A stretch of 64,000 nucleotides of DNA, from the NCBI RefSeq assembly GCF_965638725.1, contig NC_134949.1:130926969-130990968 (forward strand), given 5' to 3'. This DNA is from Aptenodytes patagonicus (lineage: Eukaryota; Chordata; Aves; Sphenisciformes; Spheniscidae). Made by a program: the position numbers and the translations under genes. This document shows positions 50,601 to 61,538 of this stretch, piece after piece (the first letter of the stretch is position 1; the number at the start of each line of letters is the position of its first letter). The notes under the pieces are model-generated. The model had not been told where the DNA came from. It saw nothing but the letters and a program-made list of their open reading frames with translations, and ran no database searches.

Positions 50601-53600
50601 TAATTCCACTTCTTACTGCAGCTGTTTTGGTCTACAGGTACAGGCTACACCGCTGTATCATTACTAATTCTGAGAGAGGCCTAACCTATGACCTATTTCT
50701 CCGATGGCAAAATTACACAATTGCGACATGTTGAAGTCCACACAGTCACAATACTTTCAGCCATTGGACGAGTGGTCCTTTATTACCCTATGATGTAATT
50801 TCTCAAGTTTTGCTATAAAGCAGCTGTTTCTGTACATGTTTAGGATAAGTTATTGAGGCTGTCATTTCAGAATGTGACAGAGAGCATAAGAGTGTGTGAG
50901 AGAGATGCCAGCCTGCTCATTTGGTTTGTATTTTTTTGTGACAATTGCTAACATGCTCCTGAGATTTGTAAGTCAACTTTGAATGATTTTAGTTCCCAAC
51001 AGCATCTCAGTAGCACTGTAGATGGTACGTTTTTTTATTCACAACTTATTTCCCACCAATAAGAAATATGCAGAGGGAAGACCTCATCTGTTCTAGAAAA
51101 ATCTAGAAATTTTTCATGTTGTTCGCTACCTTTTTTTGGTTTTTACTGCTGCCATTGGTCTTTGTGTCAACAGAGGCTGGTCTTAATAAACCTGGAACAG
51201 CTTTTGTGATAGTTTAAGGAAAACAAAACGAAGCTGGGCAATATAATCACCTGTGAAGAGAACTGAAAGATAAGGCAAGAATAAGTGGGATGTGTGCCAA
51301 AGTCCGGACAAAGAATAAGTTTGGAAGAATGAGAAAGTGGTGACTTGCTACTAGAAATAAGAAGATGCTTTAAATTCACCGTAATATTTTCATACTGACC
51401 TCTGGCAACTGAATTGTCTTATATGCTCAATCTTCCTCTTTTTGAAGGAATGTTTTTACATAGTACTTTTCCTGTTGCTATTTATGGTCTAACATCAGTT
51501 GATGACTAAGTGTTCTCTGTCACTTTTGAAAAGCTTAAGGGATACCCTCTTACTTCAGACTTTTTTGTTGCATTGTGCTAAATACCATTTTACATCCCTG
51601 AGATCATGACATTTAGTAGTATCATACACAAAGTTTATGAAATGCTCTTAAATGGGTAGATTAACTTTTTATTAGTTTTGGTTTTAAATCTGTTAACTGT
51701 CTGTGTCTTCGTTTTAGAGGATGGGCAGCTTTTTGTGTGGGGTGACAATTCGGAAGGTCAGATTGGCTTGGCTGATGAAGCCTGTGTCAGTGTCCCTTGT
51801 CAAGTGGATGTTGGAAAACCTGTTTCCTCTGTATCCTGTGGATATTATCACTCTGCCTTGATAACAGGTAAGAGAATGGGAATAGCTGTTAGTGGAGACA
51901 AGTCAGTGGTTCTCAAATTGTTGGCTTTGTAAAGGTAGCTAATGAGGCATTCATTACTTTCGAAACAAGATATGCCATAGTTGTTAAAAACTGCCATGTG
52001 GCGGAAAGTCATCTATGTAGTTTTGTGTCACATTGGGAGATTTTACCAGAGACAGGTTCTCTAAAGTGTGGTCCTAACTGAATTATTTAGGAAACTTGTA
52101 TGTAATCTGCTATATAATTGTATAGTATCATTGAATTAACAGTACTGTGAGAAAAAACGGCAGTTATTTTTCTGCATTTGCACATTGTTGTGCAAAAGTA
52201 TATTAGAAGGAATGACTATCTTGCCACACTTTATGTTCATGAAGGTTATGACAAATGTTGTGGATTAATATTATGGTTTCAATAATTCAACTTTTCTTGA
52301 GATTATTCATTTTTTTGTGATGATCAAATAATCACCTTCATCTTCTCTAGAAATACAAATATTGAATAGACTTACTATGTTTTGAGGAAAAATTAATCTC
52401 ATTTGCTAGCAGTGCAATATTGTTGTCAAAGTTTGATGTTATGTCTTAAAGTTTTGAAGTCAGTTAAACAGGCAGTATATGATATGAAGAGAAGCATACC
52501 CTACAGTGAGTCGGTGTCCGATCTCCAAACCAACCCACCTCTCTGTTGCTTTCCACCTCTCTCTTCCCACCTCTCTGTTGGTTTCCAAAGCGATGCTGCC
52601 ACTCATTTTTTAATAATGCCAATATGGGTGAATTTATCAGTCAGTACTGATGGTATTATATATGAGCAGCCATGAATTCCTCTCAGCCATATAGATTTAC
52701 TTTATTAAGCTTTACAGTTCAGTCCCCTCAGAGTAATTAAAGATTTGAAAGGTTCAATAGTTTTGATCGTAAAGCTTTTAATGGGTACGCAGGAACTATT
52801 CCATCAGATACTTTTCTCAGGTTACTTGATAAATGTTACTTTTTCACATACAATATCTATATAGCTCTCTGAGAATATGCTGCTAACAGAATGAGAGCTT
52901 CCTATGGTGGACAAATACTAATTAGGTGTTATGCTGGGAGTGTGCAACTTTTATTACAGATGCTTTATTACAGTAAATGAATGAAGTTCCTCTGACTGAT
53001 CAGGAGCTCAGCACCTGTTAGGAAATCTACAGCTTCCTGAACTCAAAATAAATGGCGGGGGGGAAGATCCTTACTTCAAGGATATAGTACGAAAGTGTGT
53101 ATTTCTGCCTTCGAGCCGAGAGCTGAAGCTCTGACAAGACTGCAGTGGGATGCGACAAAAGCTCTCATTAGAAAAAAGGTTGAGGACAAGCATCTAAGAG
53201 CAAGGAGAGAACAGTGTGTGCCAGGTGCTCTAAGGAAGTGGAAACTTTTAATGGAGGGGGATGAGAAAAAAGGATTAGGATAGCAGCTGGGTAGGAGAAA
53301 TGGAGCCTCTTAAAATATTAATAAGAAGATGAACTGGTTAGCACCTGTGAAAATGGGGAGTTGTTGAACCCATTACTGTTTAAACAGGCCTGGGTGTGAG
53401 ACGGAAAATCTTAATTTTCAGCCTTAGTATCTGCAAGTCCTGCACAAACTGGGCTTCAATCTATCTCGCTGAAACTACTGACACGTGGATGGCCTCTTTT
53501 GTGGTGAAAGGAGAAATCTTTTTTTATTATTTTCCTTTGGGCCCTTGCTGACGGTTTTATTTGACTGATACTTTAACTACCATAGCATTTTAGTGTTGGA

Positions 53601-56600
53601 CATCAAGGTACTTTTACTGAATTGATCTTCTATTGCAGTAGTGCCAGTGTGTATCCAGACAGTGTTTAAAAACAAAGCTTATGCATTTTATCTAAGTGTA
53701 CCATAGTCACACATTATTTTAGCTATGAAGTTAGCTATTAAATTATGAATTTGGAAGTTCTGCAGGCTGAGTCTGAGTACAAATGTAGTTACCTTATTTT
53801 TCTTACAGCCTAGTTAGGAAGGAGGTCAAGGCACTATGCTGTTAAAAGATTTTGCTTAAAAAAAGGTGATTCTTTCATTAGTATTAGGATTCTTTTTTCA
53901 AGTATGGAAAACATTGGCCTGTAGGACTTGCTAGACTGGCTCAGAACAGCGGTTCACATCCTCAGTATAGTGCCTCTGAGGGGTAGTAGAACATAGCAAA
54001 CTAGATAATTATGGAGTATTTGGAATATTCATATTATAGGGACTGGGTTTTTTCCACCCAAATTGCCAGTTAGTCATTGAATTATGCCTTGAAGTATGTT
54101 TAAAAGTTTGCATAGCACAGGGAGTTTGCCACGTATTTTTATTGTGTGGTTTTATCTTGTATACTAGAATTTAGAGTGATTAGTGTTATTTTTAATATAT
54201 ACTTTTGGAGGAAATATCTGGAAAAGAAAGTGTTTCTGTATTTCCAGAAATGAAATTTGAACAATTCAGGTGAGTGCATAATCGGTATTAATTCCCTCAA
54301 CATCAATAAAGTATACCAGAGGAACTTTTTTGTATTGTGGTTGCTGTTACTATGGAAGAAATGGCAGAAACACTGTTAATAGAAAGCTTTCAACACCTGT
54401 AACTTACCAGTTATTAGAATACTATAGAATTACTACATTCTGACTTTTTAAACATGACTTGTACATAAAAAAGCATCAAATAATATCCTGTCTTTAATAA
54501 TAAAACATAGTTGCAGGATGTAGGACTTGGGACATGTTGCCGCACTGAACCGATGAGCATGGCACCATGTGGTTCCCTTTCTTAATAGATTTACGTTTGA
54601 CATAAGCTGTGTGCTGGCTAAGGAGACTGTTAGGATCACAGGCATATCCGGGTTAAAACTAAAAGGTGGTTAATGAGGGTACTACAATACATAGTGTGGT
54701 CACAGAGTGCCCTCTCCAGGGCAGGATGTTCATTAATAAGAGACTATTGAGAAAAGAAGTATGGATTCCAGCTTTTTTTTTTTTTTTAAACTGAAGTCAT
54801 TATTTCTTTGAAACAGCTGGTTTTATAAATGATGTTTTAGTAGGCATTTGTCTTTAAGGTGTTTAACTACTATAAAGCCAAGTGCAATGTCAATGAAAAG
54901 TAGAGTGGAATCCTGACACAAACCTTTAGTAGACAAAAGCATGTTTTATGGAAATTGTACGGCATTCAGTCATCTGAATTTGTACTTCAGTTCTACAACA
55001 CTCCCCCCACCCCCAAAGCTTCTCAAATCTAGTATTTCCAAAAAGATGATTTGTCACCTTTCTTACTTTTGCTTTTTAGAATGCCTTCTCTGCAGACGAT
55101 AATTCAACTACTAAACATGTCAGTCACCTGTTTTCTACCATGTACACGTGGGCCCCACTGACGCCAAAAGTAGATGTAGAATAGAAGAGCAGAATATATC
55201 CTGAATTATTTTTAATAAAAAACACTTCTGAAATTTAGAGTAGGGACAAGCACAGGCAACGGCTAGCTCACTTCCAGATGCAAATTAGGGAGCTGGTCTG
55301 GTTACTCACTTCATGTTTGAAAGATGATTGTTTGCTCCCTTTTCCTCTCACTTTGCATCTTCAAAGAGTTCCACTGAAAAGCAGTTTTTAGTTTATAGTT
55401 TATAGTCCTCTTTAGGACTTTTTCCCAGTATCTGTTTCCTTTCCTTTCTTTTTGCAGACTTAGAATCATAGAATCATTAAGGTTGGAAAAGACCTCTAAG
55501 ATCATCGAGTCCAACCGTCAACCCAACACCACCATGCCCACTAAACCATGTCCCTAAGCGCCTCATCTACACGTCTTTTAAATACTTCCAGGGATGGGGA
55601 CTCAACCACTTCCCCGGGCAGCCTGTTCCAATGTTTAACCACTCTTTCAGTAAAGAAATTTTTCCTCACGTCCAATCTAAACCTCCCCTGGCGCAACTTG
55701 AGGCCATTTCCTCTCATCCTATCGCTTGTTACTTGGGAGAAGAGACCGACACCCACCTCGCTACAACCTCCTTTCAGGGAGTTGTAGAGAGCGATGAGGT
55801 CTCCCCTCAGCCTCCTTTTCTCCAGGCTAAACAACCCCAGTTCCCTCAGCCGCTCCTCATCAGACTTGTTCTCCAGACCCCTCACCAGCCTCGTTGCCCT
55901 TCTCTGGACACGCTCTAACACCTCAACGTCCTTCTTGTAGTGAGGGGCCCAAAACTGAACACAGTATTCAAGGTGCGGCCTCACCAGTGCCGAGTACAGG
56001 GGCACGATCACTTCCCTCCTCCTGCTCGCCACACGATTTCTGATACAGGCCAGGACGCCATTGGCCTTCTTGGCCGCCTGGGCACACTGCCGGCTCATAT
56101 TCAGCCGGCTGTCGACCAGCACCCCCAGGTCCTTTTCCGACAGGCAGCTTTCCAGCCCCTCTTCCCCAAGCCTGTAGCGCTGCATGGGGTTGTTGCGGCC
56201 AAAGTGCAGGAGACTTGGGACGTTAGGTCCCCATATTAGAGGTATGTCTCAAAGAAAGGAACAGAGAAAGAAAGAGCTGAAAGAGTATAGCAACAGTTTT
56301 GAGTCCATATACAGATCTTTACTTGACTAGTCTTTGACCACGCTCACTCAAGAGGGGACAATTTTTCAGACAGCATTAAGCTTGGCAAGCATATATAGCT
56401 CATTTGTCCACTGGAGGAGATGGAGAGCAGGAAAAGCCAATGTATCTAACCACTACTTTGGTGTCTACAGCGGAATTACATTCATGAAGCCAGAAAGGAA
56501 TTGAATATATTAGACCTCTTCTGGTGTTCCTCCTGCCTGAACTGTTACTATAAGCAAGGTCAAGATAGAGAGCTTTGCGGGTTCCTTGAATTCCTTTTTT

Positions 56601-59600
56601 TAATGTACTTTGTCATTATTTTTAAGGACTAGTTTTAAAGATCATCCATTCCACAAACACTTCCATGCTCAGAATTTCAGTGTTTGAGGTGGTCTCAACC
56701 AATTTGGTCTTGAATAAATACTTCTTTTTTTTTTTTCTTCATTTATTTAAGGGATCATAGAGTGATCCAATTCTTTTGTCTACTGTCCTCATTTGCCACC
56801 AGTCAGGTCTCATATCTTCTCTCATCTGCGGTATGTGCATTTGCGTTTGAGGGGCAAAGACAGTTTTCCATTTGCTTGCCCATTTCCTAGACATGCTCCT
56901 GTGACCTAAAGTTTAGTGATATGGAAAATGTGCCACACTAGGGAAAGTTCAACACATGAGAATGTGACTCATGTGAGAGGAGAAAATGAAATATCCATGT
57001 TCCATTGTGAACAGAATGTCCTTAAAATGCTGATGTACTGCACACATACTGTACTCAAAATTTATCTGGGTGTGACTGGATGCTTTTTATGCTTGATAGC
57101 TATTCTTCATAGTTTTTAGACTACTGTTTGCCTTAAAGGGATGCGTAATTTATTCAAAAGTTGCTTTAATAAATGGGCTTATCTTTGTTAGCTGGATTAT
57201 TAAGTTGAAAAAATGTAATAAACTTGATTAGTTTGGGAAGTCAGTGGAAGCTTGGCCATTTGAATCTCTAATCTTATTAATTAGATTGTGACTGAATTAA
57301 TATTTGCAGTGTGGTAGTGTTTAAAAAGAAGTGCTGGTCTCTTCAAAGAGAACTGCGTAAGTAGTTTACTCCCAAGTGCTTTTGGGGGTTTATCAGCTTG
57401 TTTCTAGAAATATATGGCAGATCCAAGAGTATTAAAACAATACTTACCTTCCAAAAAATACAGGGTTCTTTTTGTTGTTGGGTTTTTTCTTTCTTTTTCA
57501 CTTAGAATCCCTAATAAAATGTCTTTTTTGTCAGTGAAATGTTTTGGTTACAGAAAGCCTCACATTGCAGTTGATTTTTTTGTTGTTAATTGGACTACTG
57601 CTTTAGAATACAAAATTGATGCTGCTGCAAATAACTGCAAAGTATCAGCCTGTTCAGAGTATTTCTGCACGTAGGTATAAGAATAAAGATCAGAATTAAA
57701 ACAGAAAATCAAACTGGATGGAGAAGCCTAAACACAGTCCAAAGTTTAGAAATGAAATGAAATATACTTTTCTGCAGCTGAGATCATTTGCTGTTTCTTA
57801 AAAAACACACAGATTGAAATGACTGCAAAACACCTCTTAGAAAAGAAGTGTAGAAGAATGCAGCAAAAGCATTTCTGCACAGATGCATGCAGGTAAATGA
57901 AGTGTTATAATATTATTGGTGTAGTTTGTGTGTGTAGGAAAGAAAATGTCAGAATGGTAGAAAAAATAAGGACAGCTGGGAGGATGGGGTTACACCTCTG
58001 ATGGTGATAGTTGGGAAATACAGCTACTATCCCATTTCATTGTCTTGCTGAAGAGAATGTATCTCTGTGAATAGATTGTGGGTGGCTACTCTTAATAGCG
58101 TGAGCCCTGTGAAACCCTGCAGGAAGCTTGACATTGAGTGAGATTGTATTATTGTCATTCCCTGATTGCCTCTCTGTGCAGTCAGAGCGTTCGGTAAAGA
58201 TAGTAAGTCCAGTTGCTAGCCTTAGTGGCCCAGGAGCACGGTACTTGAAGAATCTGTGCCATTGTGAGAGGCAGAAGTGATCTTGGAAAATACAGAAACC
58301 ATATAAAATAGTCTGGGATTTCTTTGACTAAGGCAGAGGCTAAATTTCTTAGGTCTTGTAAGTTTTACAAATAAATATTGTGCCATCAAAGTTAGGTTCT
58401 AAACCTTTGGTGGAGGTGCTGGGTTGCAACTTTTTGTTGAGGCTTAGGACCCATTTTCCATTTAAGGCAGGAATTTGGCTTTTATGAAAAAAAGTCCTTT
58501 TTACAGTTTTTGCTCTTTGAGTATGTCATACATTTTTTTCAGATTTTTTAAGTTAATTGATAATTTTATGCATTTAAATTAATTTGAAGCTGAGGTATCT
58601 TAAAAAATGCATAACCTCTTTTTTTTGTCCTGAATGAACTTTACCATAAAATAAGAGACATACTTCAGATTCTCCCTCTAACTAAAATTCATTGAAAACC
58701 TATCCTCAGACTTCCTTTGAAGAAAATAGATCATAATTTAGACCTTTTTTTTTTGCTTATTGTGGACTGTCGATACCAAAGGTAACTTACATCACAAATC
58801 AGCGTGACTGCTCCAGAATTGCTTCCTCTGAGAGGATGGGAGGAGAAGCATTGCTTTATTAGAAGACATAGTAGTTTAAGGGTTTTCAGAATGAATCAAA
58901 GCTCTTCTGATGGAGGGTCCTGGCAAAAGCAGCCTGTGCTGCTCTGTTCTATGCACCCACTGCTGTAGTCACTCTTTAGCACAAAGTAATCAAGAGCCAA
59001 GTGCCACAAAGAAAAAAAATTATATATCGCTGGCAAAAGAGTTTTCCAGGAAAAACATTTTGAATCTAGTTTATCTATTGGATTTACTAGGTGACTTAAA
59101 TGAAAATGTGTTACTAACTAGTTGCCCCATAGTTATACAAAATGAAGATGCGGTTTTGCAACCTGAAATTCTTGCTCAGTTTTTATTCATGCAAAAGGAA
59201 ATTTTAAATGAGTGTATTGCCAGAGTAAAGCTCAGGACGATTCAATAAAAACAAGACATTTCTTACTGACACCGGTTTTGACTTTCTCATCATCAGAATT
59301 AAAAATTCAAAAAGATAAAATTTCTTTCCTGTCTTGGCTTGGTATGCCCAAGTTTTAATAAACTACAGTTCATTTTGAATCATATCCTTCCATTTTTATT
59401 GGCTTGGTTTTAATAATTTGACTAATCTCATTTGCTTTTTAGAGTGCGTATGTAGCTTCATTTTTTCTACTTTACATTTTTATTCATAGGTTTACTTTTA
59501 ACTCTTCCATATTTCTTATTTCTGTATAGGCTTCTTTTTTTGTTCATTGCCATTGTCCTTAAATTCCCAAATTTTAAGTTGTGGCTGACAAAGTGCAAGG

Positions 59601-61538
59601 AAAAAGCAACAAATGCAGCAGCTATGCAAATGGGGAAATATTCACAAAGGCTAACAGAAAACTAGTAATAAGTTTGTTTTCTTATGCTGGGCCTACGTTC
59701 AATGGAGAGAAGGACTGACTTCTCTAATGGTCAATTCTGAACACCTAAATAAGGCTTCAGCTTTGAAACTTTCTTTGAGCTCATCTGCTTTCATTGTCTG
59801 TGGGGAAAGACCAGCATTTCTAAGATTAACCCAACTTTCATGTTGGCAAGGAATTCATAGCTTTTGAATAAGAATCTCTCAGATACTTGTGCATCATGCA
59901 ATAGTAATGCCTCTAAATGCTGTAGAAGTAAATTTGTGAACGCTAAATGTATCCCTCTGAAAGTAAAAGTACATTTTGTATTGAAGTACAAATCTGCACA
60001 TTTCCAAAAATATTGCAGATGGGTGCTTCTGATGACTGAGCTTTAATAATGGAGTATACTTCTGGGGTTTGTTATTATGTTGATTATGTCACTGTAGCTA
60101 TCTCTTCGACTTTCCTTTAGCAGGCAGCTCCTACACTGGTTTAAACATTTCTTTATCTTGGACTAGCTCCATGTGAAAGTTTTGTTTATTCTCGTGCTTT
60201 GTTATATCCAACTGGGATTAAAACCCAAACTTTTTCTTACATAATAGTGTATGATGATTTTTTTGGTAAGTAATTTCAAATTCAGGCTGCGGGCCACAAT
60301 TTGCGATGAGGACACTACTCCACAGATAATCTTTTTCAGGAGTGGGGAACGCTCAGCTATTAACTTGAAGCTTTCCTGGCAGTAAGGAAGCGTTTTCTAC
60401 CTAAACCTCACTCTGACCTATTAGAACAGTTGGGGGCCCCTTAGCATGGAAAATCAGAAATGTAGATGTAGATAAATTTAAAAAAAAAAAATGGAGATAA
60501 ATGTAAAAGATGTAGATAAATGTAGATAAATTGTAAATGAAGCAACGGAAAGTACATTTTACATGTTCCATTTTTAACTATGGTAGAAGGTTTTATAGAA
60601 TGCTGTCTTGAATGGTAATTCAGACTTACATAGCAGTGAAAAAGCAAAGGGAGTGATTGGAAAAGATAAAACAAAGGAAACTTGAAAGTAAAATGAATTA
60701 CCCAAATTTGGGATTGAACATTTTTTTAACTGGATTCTTAAAAAGTCTGGGTGAATGAGAAGGGTCATCTTGTATGATTATGTGGCAGATCAGAAAGAAG
60801 TTACGGTAAGAGATCCGTAAAGACCTCTCAGTATTTTTTTGAACTTAATTCTGGTGGAGTTATTGCTATGAAACCACTGCTGTATCCCTGTTGTTAGATA
60901 TACAGCTCTTTTCTTGCTGTCCAGACCACACAGTTTCATTCCACTCTGCTTTTTTCTTTTTTTTCTCTGTATCTTGCAAGAAGAAAGTGTGGATTTTCCA
61001 TCCAAACTCCATGCAAAACGATTTTCTGTTTTAATTGAGATTGTTACAAGCAACTTCAGCTGACATAAATACTAATTACAGAGGGAATGATAACCTCTCA
61101 GAAGCAGGATGTATATGGTTTTGTTTTTCCCTTGGCTAGATTCCTTGCAGGCTAAATATTGCGGTTCCCATCTTGGAGGGGGCTAAAATTTAGCCCCGTC
61201 TTGTCCCATCAAAGCAGACTGCTTTGCCAACTGTTTGGACATTATACAAATATGTTCAATTATCCTGTAATGTTCGTATACTTTTCTGTCTTACTGATTT
61301 GTGTCTGCAGCAGTCTTGACAACCCATCCTTGCTTCTGAGTGCATGCTGGAAATCCTGCTCCCTTCTGTATTTTCACAGGAGATGGTGAGCTCTATACTT
61401 TTGGAGAACCTGAGAATGGGAAACTGGGATTATTGCCCGAACAGCTGAAGAACAATAGAGTCCCACAGCCTGTACTGGGAATTATGGAAAAGGTTAATAA
61501 GGTTGCTTGCGGTGGAGAACACACAGTGGTGCTGACAG
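35567..61538 (+). CDS. RPGR: Retinitis pigmentosa GTPase regulator, N-terminal part (coding exons 1-7; gene continues past window)
   Basis: RPGR is a ciliary transition-zone protein needed in photoreceptors. Its N-terminal seven-bladed RCC1-like propeller binds RPGRIP1 and PDE6D. Seven GT-AG exons join in one frame: 35567-35606, 38890-39015, 45717-45809, 48365-48427, 50050-50208, 51718-51867, 61380-61538, giving 263 codons plus one base. Exons 2-7 have the human lengths. RCC1 repeat starts are visible: [10 protein letters not shown] (residue 17 on), [17 protein letters not shown] (59 on), [17 protein letters not shown] (111 on), [15 protein letters not shown] (164 on), [15 protein letters not shown] (214 on). 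[32 protein letters not shown] and [10 protein letters not shown] close successive blades. The rest of the propeller and the C-terminal region, which includes the repetitive ORF15 in mammals, are not in the window. It is divergent to OTC. No stop or frameshift is seen. Confidence 0.96.
37502..38619 (-). mobile_element. Solo LTR of an avian endogenous retrovirus with 5-bp target duplication
   Basis: The 1,118-bp element starts TGTGGTGGG and ends CAGTACA on the plus strand. It has TG...CA termini and is flanked on both sides by GTATC (37497-37501 and 38620-38624), a 5-bp target site duplication. No retroviral coding sequence is present, so it is a recombined solo LTR. A TATTTAAG-like TATA motif at 38431-38440 reads on the minus strand, so I give the element that orientation tentatively. 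The interior carries a degenerate minisatellite. I recall closely similar LTRs as common in neoavian genomes; the 5-bp duplication fits an ERVL-type family. The exact duplication suggests insertion in the bird lineage, not deep ancestry. Confidence 0.85.
37898..38240. repeat. Degenerate minisatellite inside the solo LTR
   Basis: A 'ctgctccagcgtggg'-like phrase recurs at 37898, 37989, 38038, 38086, 38127, 38180 and 38221. Copies are mostly 41-53 bp apart and often followed by 'cccacggggtcacag'. Units are imperfect and irregular in length. Confidence 0.85.
38890..39015 (+). CDS. RPGR: RPGR coding exon 2
   Basis: 126 nt after a TTTTGTGTTTTAG acceptor. It encodes [15 protein letters not shown] through [10 protein letters not shown], the first propeller blade, and ends at a GTCAGT donor. 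A solo LTR ends only about 270 bp upstream. Confidence 0.96.
39016..45716 (+). other. RPGR: RPGR intron 2
   Basis: 6,701 bp. It holds a CR1 3' tail at 44076-44219 and a pyrimidine low-complexity run at 41010-41042. No other element or exon is recognised. Confidence 0.85.
44076..44219 (+). mobile_element. CR1 3'-end fragment
   Basis: 'taccatccctggaggtattt' is followed by 'aaaagacgtgtagatgtggc', 'cttagggacatggtttagtg', 'ttgatgatcttaaaggtc' and 'caattctatgattctat'. It is a 144-bp, 5'-truncated CR1 tail of the same subfamily type as the 55462 copy. It lies sense in RPGR intron 2. Confidence 0.93.
45717..45809 (+). CDS. RPGR: RPGR coding exon 3
   Basis: 93 nt, encoding [20 protein letters not shown] and then a short tail ending CVK. 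The acceptor is a long T tract plus CAG and the donor GTTTGT. Confidence 0.96.
45810..48364 (+). other. RPGR: RPGR intron 3
   Basis: 2,555 bp of unremarkable sequence. No repeat or extra exon is recognised. Confidence 0.85.
48365..48427 (+). CDS. RPGR: RPGR coding exon 4
   Basis: 63 nt, encoding [20 protein letters not shown]. The acceptor is TTCATAG and the donor GTATGT. Phase agrees with exons 3 and 5. Confidence 0.96.
48428..50049 (+). other. RPGR: RPGR intron 4
   Basis: 1,622 bp, very AT-rich. A small array of 'atatttctat' phrases lies at about 49495-49545. Nothing else is recognised. Confidence 0.85.
50050..50208 (+). CDS. RPGR: RPGR coding exon 5
   Basis: 159 nt, encoding [19 protein letters not shown] through [15 protein letters not shown], a full RCC1 repeat. 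The acceptor is TATGCAG and the donor GTAAGA. Confidence 0.97.
50209..51717 (+). other. RPGR: RPGR intron 5
   Basis: 1,509 bp between exons 5 and 6. No element is recognised. Confidence 0.85.
51718..51867 (+). CDS. RPGR: RPGR coding exon 6
   Basis: 150 nt, encoding [19 protein letters not shown] through [10 protein letters not shown]. The acceptor is CGTTTTAG and the donor GTAAGA. Confidence 0.97.
55462..56215 (-). mobile_element. CR1 LINE 3' fragment, relatively young, antisense in RPGR intron 6
   Basis: On the minus strand a single open frame of 214 codons (56185 to 55541) encodes the C-terminal CR1 region. Recognisable phrases include [59 protein letters not shown] and [20 protein letters not shown]. 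The 3' UTR and terminal ATGATTCTA-type repeat follow at 55540-55462. The element is 5'-truncated upstream of [10 protein letters not shown]. The undamaged frame contrasts with the 23250 copy and indicates recent insertion. Confidence 0.95.
60463..60535 (+). repeat. Degenerate tandem repeat 'tgtagataaa'
   Basis: Four to five imperfect units of a 10-bp phrase around a run of about a dozen A, in RPGR intron 6. It looks like slippage at an A-rich site. Confidence 0.75.
61380..61538 (+). CDS. RPGR: RPGR coding exon 7
   Basis: 159 nt, encoding [17 protein letters not shown] through [12 protein letters not shown]. The acceptor is TTTTCACAG and the donor GTATGC. This is the last RPGR exon I can find; exon 8 must lie beyond 64000. 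Confidence 0.97.

Larger units (their letters stand above)
51868..61379 (+). other. RPGR: RPGR intron 6
   Basis: 9,512 bp, the longest RPGR intron seen. It contains an antisense CR1 copy at 55462-56215, a short 'cacctctctgttg' duplication near 52540-52590 and a 'gtagataaat' tandem patch at about 60463-60535. No other exon is recognised. Confidence 0.85.
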
